Below, piece after piece: positions 49,723 through 58,268 of a DNA stretch of 64,000 nucleotides. The position numbers and the translations under genes are program-made. The DNA is taken from positions 1 through 64,000 of the forward strand of contig CALALX010000121.1 of the NCBI GenBank assembly GCA_937925635.1, in the 5' to 3' direction. This DNA comes from an uncultured Caulobacter sp. GTDB lineage: Bacteria; Pseudomonadota; Alphaproteobacteria; Caulobacterales; Caulobacteraceae. A model generated the notes under the pieces. The model made no database searches and was not told where the DNA came from. It worked only from the letters and a program-made list of their open reading frames with translations. Within the stretch, counting starts at the first letter, position 1. Every line of letters begins with the position of its first letter.

Positions 49723-51894
49723 ATGAACCGGCGCGAACTGATGGTGGGCGCAGCCGCGACCGCCGCATCGACCTCACTCGCCTCAGGAAGCGCCATGTCC
49801 GCCACCGCCAAGCCCATTCCGCCCGTCGCTCGCAAGGAGCCCAAGCGCATCGAGCAGCTGGGCCGTGTTCGGGTCGACGACTATGCCTGGATGAAGGACG
49901 ACAACTGGCAGAAGGTCCTGCGCGACCCGACGCTGATCAAGGCGGACGTCAAGGAGCACCTCACCGCCGAGAACGCCTACACCAAGGCCATGCTGGCCTC
50001 GACCGAGCCCCTGCAGGCGACGATGTTCGAGGAGATGAAGGGGCGCATCAAGGAAGACGACGCCTCCGTGCCCGACGCAGACGGCGCCTGGGAATACTAC
50101 ACCCGCTTCGAAAAGGGCGCGCAGCACCCGATCCATGCGCGGCGGCCGAGAGGCAAGGCCGACGGTGAAGTCATTCTGCTCGACGAGGAGGCCGAGTCGA
50201 AGGGCAAGGCCTTCTATCAGGTCGGCTCGGCGAGCCACACGGCCGACCACGCGCGCTACGGCTGGATGGTCGATGAGCAGGGCTCGGAGGTCTACCGCCT
50301 GCACGTCAAGGACATCGCCACGGGCGAGGCCGTGGGCGAGCCGGTCGAGAGCGTCGCGGAGTTCGCCTTCTCGCCGGACAGCCGGTGGATCTTCTGGACC
50401 CTGCGCGACGACAACGGCCGTCCGGCGAAGATCTTCCGCCGCCCCATCGGCGGCGCGGCCAAGGACGACGTCCTTGTCTACGACGAGCCGGACGAGGGCT
50501 TCTTCATCGGGGCCGGCGTCACTCAGTCCCGCAAGTGGATCGTCATCGGCTGCGGCAACCAGGACAGCAGCGAGGCCTGGCTGATCCCGGCGTCCGACCC
50601 AACCGCCGCGCCCGTGCTGGTCGAAAAGCGTCAGGTCGGCGTGCGCTACGATCTCGACCACTGGAACGACCACTTCGTGATCCGCACCAACGCCGATGGC
50701 GCGGTCGACTTCAAACTGGTCACCACGCCGGAGGACAAGCCGGGCAAGGCCAACTGGAAGGACTGGATCGCCTTCAAGCCGGGCAACCTGATCCTGGGCA
50801 CGACGGCCTTCCGCGACCACTTCGTCCGGCTTGAGAAGGTCGATGCGCTCAACCGCATCGTAATCACCGCGAGAGACGGCGCCGAACATGCCATTGACTT
50901 CGATGAGCAGGCCTACGCCCTCGGCCTCGACGGCGGGTACGAGTACGACACCGCCACGGTCCGCTTCACCTACACCTCGATGACCACGCCCCGGCAGTGG
51001 TTCGACTACGACATGGCCACCCGCAAGCGAACCCTGCGCAAGACGCAGGAGATTCCGTCTGGCCACGATCCGGCGAAGTACGAGACGCGGCGGCTGAACG
51101 CCAAGGCCGCCGACGGCGCCGAGGTGCCGATCTTCGTGCTGATGAAGAAGGGAACGAAGCTGGACGGGTCAGCGCCGCTGCTTCTGTACGGCTACGGCAG
51201 CTACGGCATCTCGCAGGAGCCCAACTTCTCGATCCGCAACCTCAGTCTGGTCGACCGCGGCTGGATCTGGGCCACGGCCTGCCCGCGCGGCGGCGCCGAG
51301 AAGGGGTGGAGCTGGTTCCTGGACGGCAAGAAGTTCAAGAAGAAGAACACCTTCACCGACTTCATCGCCTGCGCCGAGCACTTGCACGCCCACGGATACG
51401 GCAAGCCGCCCACGACGGTCGCCTACGGCGGCTCGGCGGGCGGGCTACTGATGGGCGCGATCGCCAACATTCGGCCCGACCTCTGGGCCGGGATCATCGC
51501 GGCGGTGCCGTTCGTCGACGTCATCAACACCATGAGCGACACCTCGCTGCCGCTGACGCCGCCCGAGTGGCCCGAGTGGGGCAATCCGCTCGAGGATCCC
51601 GAGGCCTACGACTACATGCTGAGCTACAGCCCCTATGACCAGATCGGCGCCAAGCCATACCCGGCGATCCTGGCCACCGGCGGGCTCAGCGATCCCCGCG
51701 TCACCTACTGGGAGCCGGAGAAGTGGGTGGCGAAGCTGCGTCCCGCCTCGACCAGCGGCAACCCGGTGCTGCTGAAGATCAACATGGAGGCCGGCCACGG
51801 CGGCGCCTCGGGGCGGTTCGACTTCCTCAAGGAGATCGCGCTCGACTACGCTTTCGCGGTCTGGGCGGTGGAGCGGGGATGGGAGACGGCGTGA
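49723..51894 (+). CDS. Oligopeptidase B-like S9 prolyl oligopeptidase
   Basis: This is a 723-residue enzyme with an N-terminal beta-propeller (about 80-420) and a C-terminal alpha/beta-hydrolase domain. The nucleophile Ser is in AYGGSAGGLLMG, Asp in GGLSDPRVTYWEP and His in EAGHGGASGRFD. It is closest to oligopeptidase B (PtrB), which cuts small peptides after Arg or Lys. The N-terminus (MNRRELMVGAAATAASTSLA) has Arg-Arg and may be a Tat signal. Its stop overlaps the following acetyltransferase. Confidence 0.9.
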   Translation: MNRRELMVGAAATAASTSLASGSAMSATAKPIPPVARKEPKRIEQLGRVRVDDYAWMKDDNWQKVLRDPTLIKADVKEHLTAENAYTKAMLASTEPLQATMFEEMKGRIKEDDASVPDADGAWEYYTRFEKGAQHPIHARRPRGKADGEVILLDEEAESKGKAFYQVGSASHTADHARYGWMVDEQGSEVYRLHVKDIATGEAVGEPVESVAEFAFSPDSRWIFWTLRDDNGRPAKIFRRPIGGAAKDDVLVYDEPDEGFFIGAGVTQSRKWIVIGCGNQDSSEAWLIPASDPTAAPVLVEKRQVGVRYDLDHWNDHFVIRTNADGAVDFKLVTTPEDKPGKANWKDWIAFKPGNLILGTTAFRDHFVRLEKVDALNRIVITARDGAEHAIDFDEQAYALGLDGGYEYDTATVRFTYTSMTTPRQWFDYDMATRKRTLRKTQEIPSGHDPAKYETRRLNAKAADGAEVPIFVLMKKGTKLDGSAPLLLYGYGSYGISQEPNFSIRNLSLVDRGWIWATACPRGGAEKGWSWFLDGKKFKKKNTFTDFIACAEHLHAHGYGKPPTTVAYGGSAGGLLMGAIANIRPDLWAGIIAAVPFVDVINTMSDTSLPLTPPEWPEWGNPLEDPEAYDYMLSYSPYDQIGAKPYPAILATGGLSDPRVTYWEPEKWVAKLRPASTSGNPVLLKINMEAGHGGASGRFDFLKEIALDYAFAVWAVERGWETA

Positions 51895-52436
51895 TCCTTC
51901 GGCCGGCGACAGCGGACGACGCGCCGGCGCTGGCCGCCATCTACGGCGACGCCTGCCTGCACGGGTCCGGCACCTTCGAGGAAGCGCCGCCGTCGCCGGA
52001 CACGATGGCCGCCCGCCTCGCCGCCATCCAGGACAAGGGATTGCCCTACTACGTGGCCGAGGTGAACGGCGTGGTGTCGGCCTATGCCTATGCTTCACCG
52101 TTCCGGCCCCGAACGGGCTATCGCTACACCGCCGAGGACAGCGTCTACGTCGCCCCCTCGGCCAAGGGCCAGGGCCTGGGACGGTTGCTGCTCACCCGTG
52201 TGATCGCCGACTGCGAGGCGATGCGGCTGCGGCAGCTGATCGCCGTCATTGGCGGGTCGGAGAACGCCGCGTCGATCGCCCTGCACAAGTCCCTTGGCTT
52301 CGAGATCAAGGGCGTCATGACCGGGGTCGGCTTCAAGCTGGGCCGCTGGATGGACATTGTCATGATGCAGCGATCGCTCAACGGCGGCGTGGAGACGACG
52401 CCGAGCGCGCCAGGCTTGCCGCTGGGCGGCGGCTAG
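51891..52436 (+). CDS. GNAT acetyltransferase, phosphinothricin acetyltransferase-like
   Basis: This is a 181-residue acetyltransferase resembling the PAT/Bar group, with ILRPATADDAPALAAIYGDA at the start and the acetyl-CoA loop VAPSAKGQGLGRLLL. I use the GTG overlapping the peptidase stop (GTGA), with GGGAG five bases before it. An ATG at 51879 is also open. The natural substrate is unknown. Confidence 0.85.
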   Translation: MILRPATADDAPALAAIYGDACLHGSGTFEEAPPSPDTMAARLAAIQDKGLPYYVAEVNGVVSAYAYASPFRPRTGYRYTAEDSVYVAPSAKGQGLGRLLLTRVIADCEAMRLRQLIAVIGGSENAASIALHKSLGFEIKGVMTGVGFKLGRWMDIVMMQRSLNGGVETTPSAPGLPLGGG

Positions 52437-52533
52437 GCGGCGCCTCCCTCGCGAGCCGCCCCCCGACGTGATCGGGAGCACGCATCACCCACAGCCATTG
52501 CCCCTCGCCCTCGCCGTCCCTAGGTTCGGCCCC

Positions 52534-52845
52534 ATGCAGGCCCTGCGCACGCTTCTGCTGATCCTGATCGCGGCGACCTTCGCCGTCGGCGGGACGGCGC
52601 GCGCCATGCCCCTGCCCGCCTCCGCCGCGGAACCGCCCTGCCACGAGGCGCCGGCGTCGCGGGACAAGTCGGCCCCGGCCCAGTCAGCCGTGAACTGCTG
52701 CATCGGCTGCATGCCCGCGCCCGGCGAAACGCCGGTGCTGCTCGCGATCTCGCCCGCCGAGCCCGCCGCCTACGCCGTGGTGGCGACAGCCGCCGACGGT
52801 CTGATCACCTCTCCGGACCCTGATCCTCCGCGCGCCCGCGCCTGA
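52534..52845 (+). CDS. Small secreted cysteine-rich protein, possibly metal-related
   Basis: This is a 103-residue protein with signal peptide MQALRTLLLILIAATFAVGG (cleavage near TARA). The mature part holds PPCHEAP and NCCIGCMP, four cysteines and a His arranged as for metal binding. The next gene encodes a His/Met-rich envelope protein. I know of no certain family; copper-linked DUF2946-like proteins are the closest thought. An upstream ATG at 52468 gives a less plausible start. Confidence 0.55.
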   Translation: MQALRTLLLILIAATFAVGGTARAMPLPASAAEPPCHEAPASRDKSAPAQSAVNCCIGCMPAPGETPVLLAISPAEPAAYAVVATAADGLITSPDPDPPRARA

Positions 52846-52889
52846 CGTCGCAGAACCCGCTACATTCGACCTCAGACAGGGAGGGTCAT

Positions 52890-54218
52890 ATGACCTCCAT
52901 CCTCCGCGCGCGCCTGTTGGCGTCCGCAACTCTTGCCGCGAGCCTCGCGCTCGCCGCCCCGGCCTTCGCTCAGGACCACGACCACCACGACATGACGCCC
53001 CCGGCTGGGGCGGTCGCCACGCCCCCGGCCGCCGAGGAGTCCATGGAGATGGACGAGCACGGCATGACCAGCCCGCTCGGCGACTACGCGATGAATCGCG
53101 ACGCCAGCGGCACCAGCTGGCAACCCGACGTCGCGCCGCACGGCGGGCTGCACGCGATGAACGGCGACTGGATGCTGATGGGTCACGCGCTCATCAACGG
53201 TGTCTGGTCGACTCAGGAGGGGCCGCGCGGCGACGAGCGCGCCTTCGCCGCCGGCATGGTCATGGCGACGGCCACCCGCGACCTCGGTCCAGGCAAGCTG
53301 CAGCTCAAGGCCATGCTCAGTCCCGATCCGCTGATGGGCGCCGAGGGCTATCCGCTGCTGCTGGCGGCGGGCGAGAGCGCCGACGGCGTCGACCCCCTGA
53401 TCGACCGCCAGCACCCGCATGACCTCTTCATGGAACTGGCCGCCAGCTACAGCCTGCCGCTGGGCGAAGGACGAAGCGTCTACCTCTACGGCGGTCTGCC
53501 CGGCGAGCCCGCGTTCGGCCCGCCGGCCTTCATGCACCGGCCGGCGGCGATCGACAGCCCCGAGGCGCCGATCACCCACCACTGGCTGGACAGCACCCAC
53601 ATCACCTTCGGCGTTCTGACGGCCGGCTACGTCGGCGGCGCCTGGAAGGTCGAGGCCTCGGCCTTCCGCGGCCGCGAGCCGGACGAGGAGCGCTGGGACA
53701 TCGAGAGCGGCGAGCTCGATTCACGCTCGGTCCGCTTCAGCGTCAATCCGACGGAGAACTGGGCGCTGCAGGCCAGCTGGGCGGAGATTGTCAGCCCCGA
53801 GGCGCTGGAGCCCCACCACGACGAGGAGCGGGTGTCGCTGAGCGCCCTCTACGCACGACGGGTCGGCTCCGCCGGGCTGGCCTCGGCCACCTTCGCCTGG
53901 GCTCGTAAGGAAAAGAAACCGGATAACCTCGAGCTGGACGCCTGGCTCGTCGAGGCCGCCTGGCAGGTCGATGATCGCTGGACCGTCTTTACCCGCGCCG
54001 AGCAGATCGACACCGACGAGCTCTCCGGCCACGGCCACGGCCCGGTCTACACGGTGCGCAAGCTGTCGGTCGGCGCCGTTCACGACTGGCGTCTGTCGGA
54101 CAGCGTCAAGCTCGGCGTGGGCGCGCTGGTCAACGGCTTCGACATCCCCTCGCCCCTGTCCGCCAGCTACGGAGACGCGGGCGGCGGCATGGCGTTCGTG
54201 CGGCTGAAGATCGGCTAG
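52890..54218 (+). CDS. Outer-membrane-like protein with His/Met-rich N-terminus
   Basis: This is a 442-residue protein with a signal peptide (cleavage near AFA, residue 27), then a short metal-binding-like stretch (QDHDHHDM and MEMDEHGM), then a long region of alternating hydrophobic and polar strands, ending GGMAFVRLKIG as an outer-membrane beta-barrel would. The segment DRQHPHDLFMELAASY is one I associate with copper-resistance loci. Likely envelope-located; transport role not established. Confidence 0.6.
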   Translation: MTSILRARLLASATLAASLALAAPAFAQDHDHHDMTPPAGAVATPPAAEESMEMDEHGMTSPLGDYAMNRDASGTSWQPDVAPHGGLHAMNGDWMLMGHALINGVWSTQEGPRGDERAFAAGMVMATATRDLGPGKLQLKAMLSPDPLMGAEGYPLLLAAGESADGVDPLIDRQHPHDLFMELAASYSLPLGEGRSVYLYGGLPGEPAFGPPAFMHRPAAIDSPEAPITHHWLDSTHITFGVLTAGYVGGAWKVEASAFRGREPDEERWDIESGELDSRSVRFSVNPTENWALQASWAEIVSPEALEPHHDEERVSLSALYARRVGSAGLASATFAWARKEKKPDNLELDAWLVEAAWQVDDRWTVFTRAEQIDTDELSGHGHGPVYTVRKLSVGAVHDWRLSDSVKLGVGALVNGFDIPSPLSASYGDAGGGMAFVRLKIG

Positions 54219-54384
54219 GCGCCCAGCGCCTTGGCCAGGGCGGCGGCGTCGCAGGGCTTGCGCGGCCCGGTGACGCCGTCGAGCCTCTACGACCGGCAGG
54301 CGGCGATGGCAGGTCAGTCAGATTGGCGCAGGCCGGCTCGCGGGGCGGGGCGGTCCGGAACCGTTTCCGTCGGGGATGGAGAAT

Positions 54385-54458
54385 TGGCTGGGGAACTAGG
54401 ACTCGAACCTAGAATGACGGTACCAAAAACCGCAGTGTTACCATTACACCATTCCCCA
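54385..54458 (-). tRNA. tRNA-Gln (anticodon TTG)
   Basis: This is a 74-base cloverleaf on the minus strand. The acceptor stem TGGGGAA pairs with TTCCCCA, the anticodon loop is TTTTGGT (anticodon TTG), the T-arm contains GGTTCGAGTCC, and CCA is encoded at the 3' end. Confidence 0.96.
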
Positions 54459-54559
54459 GCAGGAACGGCGGAGCCGGACGAAGCGGCTCGCGAGAGGCGG
54501 GTCAGATAGCGCAGCCGACGGCGCGATGCAACGCGGTTTCAATAGTGTTTTTTCATCGC

Positions 54560-54588
54560 TTGCGGGGTCGCCGACTCCCCCCTATAAG
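54560..54588 (+). promoter_or_regulatory. Probable promoter of tRNA-Pro
   Basis: TTGCGG (54560-54565) and TATAAG (54583-54588) are spaced 17 bases apart, ending 14 bases before the mature tRNA. Confidence 0.6.
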
Positions 54589-54602
54589 GCGCGCTCCCAA
54601 GT

Positions 54603-54679
54603 CGGAGTGTAGCTCAGTCTGGTAGAGCACCGTGTTCGGGACGCGGGGGTCGCAGGTTCGAATCCTGCCACTCCGACCA
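54603..54679 (+). tRNA. tRNA-Pro (anticodon CGG)
   Basis: This is a 77-base cloverleaf. The acceptor stem CGGAGTG pairs with CACTCCG, the anticodon loop is TTCGGGA (anticodon CGG, reads CCG), the T-arm contains GGTTCGAATCC, and CCA is encoded. CCG is a common proline codon in GC-rich DNA. Confidence 0.96.
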
Positions 54680-54800
54680 TTCTTCCCCGCGATCGAAAAA
54701 CCAACACGGACAACGAATTGTCGGCCAGTGTTGCCGTCAGTTCATTTGACCGCGACGCGGGCCGGTATAGCGTGTGCCGGATTTCCATCCGGGGTTCCCG

Positions 54801-56594
54801 ATGAAGCAGTTCTTTTTGACCATGGCCGGCGTGTTCGCGGGTCTGTTCGTGTTCTTCGTGGTCGTGCCGTTCATCCTGATCATGTCGATCGTGGCGAGCG
54901 CCCAGCCGAAGGACACCACGCCCGCCGTGGCCGTGCTGCAGCTCGACCTGCGCGAAGGGCTGACCGACCAGGATCCGGAAAACCCCTTCGCCATGTTCGG
55001 CGGCTCCGGCATGTCGGTCATCTCGGTCATCGAGGCGCTTCGGCACGCCGAGACCGACGACAAGGTGAAGGCCGTGTTCGTGCGCCTGCCGGAGGGCGGC
55101 ATGGCGCCGGCCGCGGCCGACGAGCTGCGTCAGGCCTTCCTGCGCTTCCGCAAGAGCGGCAAGACCATCTGGTCGCACAGCCAGGGCCTGTATCCGTCCG
55201 GCGTGGTCACCTCGACCTACATGCTGGGCGCGGCCAGCGACCAGCTGTGGATGCAGCCGGACAGCAGCTTCCAGGCCACGGGCTTCGCGGTGGAAGACAT
55301 GTTCTTCAAGAGGCTGTTCGAGAAGTACGGCGTGAAGGCCGAGTTCGAACAGCGCCGCGAGTACAAGAACGCCGTCAATCCCTACCTGTTCGACAACTAC
55401 ACCCCGGCCCACAAGGAGTCGGAGCTGTCGTGGATGACCTCCATCTACCGGACGGCCGTCCTGACCGCGGCGATCGACCGCCGGAAGGAGCCGATCGCCT
55501 TCGCCCGCGTCTTCGAGGCTGGTCCCTATTCGGCCGAGGACGCGAAGGCCAAGGGGCTGATCGACGGCGTGGGTCAGGTGCGCGACACCGCCGACGCCCT
55601 GCTCAAGAAGGCCGGCAAGAAGGCCCAACTGGTCGACTTCTATGACTACATGTCGACCGTGCGCCGCGAGGCCAAGGCCGGCTCGGCCCTGGGCGGCAAG
55701 CCTGCGATCGCGGTGATCGGCGCCGAAGGGCCGATCATGACCGGCACGGGCGGCGGCGGGAATCCGTTCAGCGGCGATTCCACCGTCTGGTCCGACGACG
55801 TGGCCGACTCCTTCTACAAGGCGATCGAGGACAAGGATGTGAAGGCCATCGTCTTCCGCGTCTCCTCGCCGGGCGGGTCCGACACGGCCTCCGAGCAGAT
55901 TCTGGCCGCCGTGCGCGCGGCAAAGAAGGCCGGCAAGCCGGTGGTGGTCAGCATGGGGACCTATGCGGCTTCGGGAGGCTACTGGATCTCGTCGGACGCC
56001 AGCGAGATCGTCGCCCAGCCGACGACCCTCACCGGCTCGATCGGCGTCTACGGCGGCAAGTTCGTGCTCGGCGAGGCCCTGGGCCGCTTCGGCGTCGACG
56101 TGCGTCAGACGGCGGTCGGCGGCGAGTACGCCAGCGCCTTCGGGACCGGAGAGACCTTCAATCCGACCCAGCGGGCCGCGTTCGCCGGCTGGATGGATCG
56201 GATCTACGAGGGCTTCGTGAAGCGCGTCTCCGAGGGACGTGACATCCCGGCCGACCGCGTGCGCCAGATCGCCAAGGGGCGCGTCTGGACCGGCGTCCAG
56301 GCCCGACAGCTGAAGCTGGTGGACCAGATCGGCGGCTATTACGAAGCCATCGAGCGCGCCAAGGCGCTGGCCAAGGTGAAGGGCGAGGTCCGCATCAAGC
56401 ACGTCGGCGCATCCGACTCGCCGTTCGAGGCCTTCGAGAAGATGTTCGGCGTCAGCTCGACCTCGATCCGCACCGTGGCCGCCGCGGGATGGATCCTGGG
56501 CGATCCGCGCGCCGAGGCGGTGATGGATGAACTGGCGACCGCTCGGCTGCGCGAGCGGGGCGCCACGGTGCTGGCGCCGACCCCGGTCCGCTAG
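54801..56594 (+). CDS. sppA: Signal peptide peptidase SppA (protease IV, long form)
   Basis: SppA degrades cleaved signal peptides in the inner membrane. The 597-residue protein has one N-terminal membrane helix (about 8-32) and two S49 repeats. The dyad is Lys189 in REYKNAVNP of the first repeat and Ser391 in GTYAASGGYWISS of the second, matching the E. coli Lys209/Ser409 arrangement. I start at MKQFFLTMAGV; a start nine codons earlier is open but adds no support. It overlaps the next gene's stop by four bases. Confidence 0.94.
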   Translation: MKQFFLTMAGVFAGLFVFFVVVPFILIMSIVASAQPKDTTPAVAVLQLDLREGLTDQDPENPFAMFGGSGMSVISVIEALRHAETDDKVKAVFVRLPEGGMAPAAADELRQAFLRFRKSGKTIWSHSQGLYPSGVVTSTYMLGAASDQLWMQPDSSFQATGFAVEDMFFKRLFEKYGVKAEFEQRREYKNAVNPYLFDNYTPAHKESELSWMTSIYRTAVLTAAIDRRKEPIAFARVFEAGPYSAEDAKAKGLIDGVGQVRDTADALLKKAGKKAQLVDFYDYMSTVRREAKAGSALGGKPAIAVIGAEGPIMTGTGGGGNPFSGDSTVWSDDVADSFYKAIEDKDVKAIVFRVSSPGGSDTASEQILAAVRAAKKAGKPVVVSMGTYAASGGYWISSDASEIVAQPTTLTGSIGVYGGKFVLGEALGRFGVDVRQTAVGGEYASAFGTGETFNPTQRAAFAGWMDRIYEGFVKRVSEGRDIPADRVRQIAKGRVWTGVQARQLKLVDQIGGYYEAIERAKALAKVKGEVRIKHVGASDSPFEAFEKMFGVSSTSIRTVAAAGWILGDPRAEAVMDELATARLRERGATVLAPTPVR

Positions 56595-58183
56595 GCGGCG
56601 TCGTCAGGCCGTTCGATCAACCCCGCTTCGGCGAGGATGTCGGTCATCGGCTTGAGTCCCGCGCCATAGCGCCGCCAGCGGCCGACCGATCGGCCGTGAA
56701 CCGGCTCTCGTACCTGGACCGCGCTGGCCGTGGCGACCGGCGCGGCGTTGTGCTGGAAGTCCAGGACGGCGTCGTCCCAGTCGAGGCCCAGCCAGCCCAG
56801 GAGGCGGCGCATCTGCCCCTCAGGGTCGGCGACGACGTCCTCGTAGGCGACCTCGGTGAACCGATCGGCCGGCAGGGTGCGCCGCCAGTTGGCGATCAGG
56901 GCGTCGAAGTCGACATAGAACCGCGCCGTGTCGGCCAGGTCATAGACCCAGTCATAGTAGGCGAAGGCGCCGGCGAAGATCTGGCGGAACACCGACAGGC
57001 AGCTGTCGACGGGGTCGCGACGCAGGCAGATCATCCGCGCGTTCGGCAGCGCCCGGTTGATTAGCCCGGCATAGAGAAAGTTCAGCGGCGTCTTGTCGAT
57101 GAAATGAACGCCGCCCGAGGTACTGGCGCGGATCGCCGAGACATAGGCCTGTCCCAGTCGGGTCATGTCGGCGCGTGCGGAGGCGGCGGTGAGCGTCTCG
57201 CCATCGATCAGCCCCTTCGTCGGCGCGCCGGCCAGGCGCCGGGTCAGCAGGGCGAAGTCCATCGGCTCGCCGGCCGAGGCGATCGCCGGATGGCTGGTTA
57301 GCATCCGCTCGACCAGGGTGGTGCCGCTGCGCGGCAGACCGAACACGAAGATCGGGTCCGGGGCGGCGTACCCCTCGCCCGGACCGCGAGCGAGGCCGAC
57401 CGTCGCGGCCGCGGAAAAGACCCCCCGCCGCCAGTCGTCCAGCCCGGACACCCGACGGCGGCGTGCGCTCTTGGCCTTGATCAGCCAGTCGAGAGCGGCG
57501 CGCGGTTCGCCCAGATCCTCCCAGCTCTTGGCCAGGGCATGACCGATCTGCAGCCGGCGCTCCGGGTCGTCGCCGACGGCGTTGAAGAGCCGCTCCAGCT
57601 CGGGGACGGCGTTCGCCTCGGCCGTCTGGGTCTGGAGCCGGACCAGGGCGGACCAGGCGCGGTCGTTGTCCGGATCCTGCGCCACGCAGGCGCGCCAGGC
57701 CCGACCGGCGGCCTCGAAATCGCCCAGGAACTGCTCGGCCCAGCCCAGATTCAGCAGAAAGCCCGCGTTGGCCGGCTCCAGAGCGACGGCGCGGCGGAAG
57801 CACTCGGCCGCGAGGTCCTGGCGGTTGCCGCGACTGAGGATCACGCCGAGCCGATCCAGTGACGACGCGTCGGCCACGCCGGCGGCCAGGGCGCGGCGCG
57901 CCGCCGCGACGGCGTCCGGCAAGCGGTTGAGGCCGTTGAGGCAAAAGGCCAGCTCGACGAGATGGGAGGAATCGCCGGGCTCGAGGATCGAGGCGCGATG
58001 GAAGAGCTGAGCCGCCTTGTCGAAGGTGCGGTGATCGCGCGCGATCCGGCCCATCAAGGCATAGGGCCAGGCGGCGGCTGGTTCGTTCCGAAGAACGGTC
58101 ATGCAGACGCCGTGCGCCTCAGCGTACCGCTTCTGCTGGAAGTGCCGTTCGGCCTGATCCCGGGGAGACGCATCGTGCGACAT
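56591..58183 (-). CDS. TPR-containing sulfotransferase-like protein
   Basis: This 530-residue protein has TPR repeats over about 5-230 and a sulfotransferase domain from about 275. The PAPS 5'-phosphosulfate loop is GLPRSGTTLVERML and the 3'-phosphate site is CLRRDPVDSCLSVFR. It may transfer sulfate to a peptide or carbohydrate, with the TPR part holding the substrate. Many bacterial relatives lack demonstrated activity. Confidence 0.85.
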   Translation of the reverse strand: MSHDASPRDQAERHFQQKRYAEAHGVCMTVLRNEPAAAWPYALMGRIARDHRTFDKAAQLFHRASILEPGDSSHLVELAFCLNGLNRLPDAVAAARRALAAGVADASSLDRLGVILSRGNRQDLAAECFRRAVALEPANAGFLLNLGWAEQFLGDFEAAGRAWRACVAQDPDNDRAWSALVRLQTQTAEANAVPELERLFNAVGDDPERRLQIGHALAKSWEDLGEPRAALDWLIKAKSARRRRVSGLDDWRRGVFSAAATVGLARGPGEGYAAPDPIFVFGLPRSGTTLVERMLTSHPAIASAGEPMDFALLTRRLAGAPTKGLIDGETLTAASARADMTRLGQAYVSAIRASTSGGVHFIDKTPLNFLYAGLINRALPNARMICLRRDPVDSCLSVFRQIFAGAFAYYDWVYDLADTARFYVDFDALIANWRRTLPADRFTEVAYEDVVADPEGQMRRLLGWLGLDWDDAVLDFQHNAAPVATASAVQVREPVHGRSVGRWRRYGAGLKPMTDILAEAGLIERPDDAA

Positions 58184-58219
58184 GCGCTCGGGCGTAACGC
58201 GCGGCCGCGCAAAAGAAAA

Positions 58220-58245
58220 GGGCGGCGGGATCGCTCCCGCCGCCC
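58220..58245 (-). terminator. Rho-independent terminator of the TonB receptor gene
   Basis: On the minus strand a perfect 11-base-pair stem (GGGCGGCGGGA with TCCCGCCGCCC, loop 58231-58234) is followed by TTTTCTTTT. It begins 24 bases after the receptor stop. Confidence 0.85.
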
Positions 58246-58268
58246 CATTCCCGGATTGAGCTAGGCTC

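Noticed and set aside
54215..54283. Minus-strand fragment reading RLDGVTGPRKPCDAAALAKAL, like the end of a response-regulator receiver
   Set aside because: Only 23 codons after an in-frame stop, overlapping the end of the plus-strand gene. The resemblance is to a short Lys-Pro motif only, too little to call a pseudogene.
54231..54509. 92-residue plus-strand open frame
   Set aside because: It runs through tRNA-Gln on the opposite strand and has no recognisable protein features.
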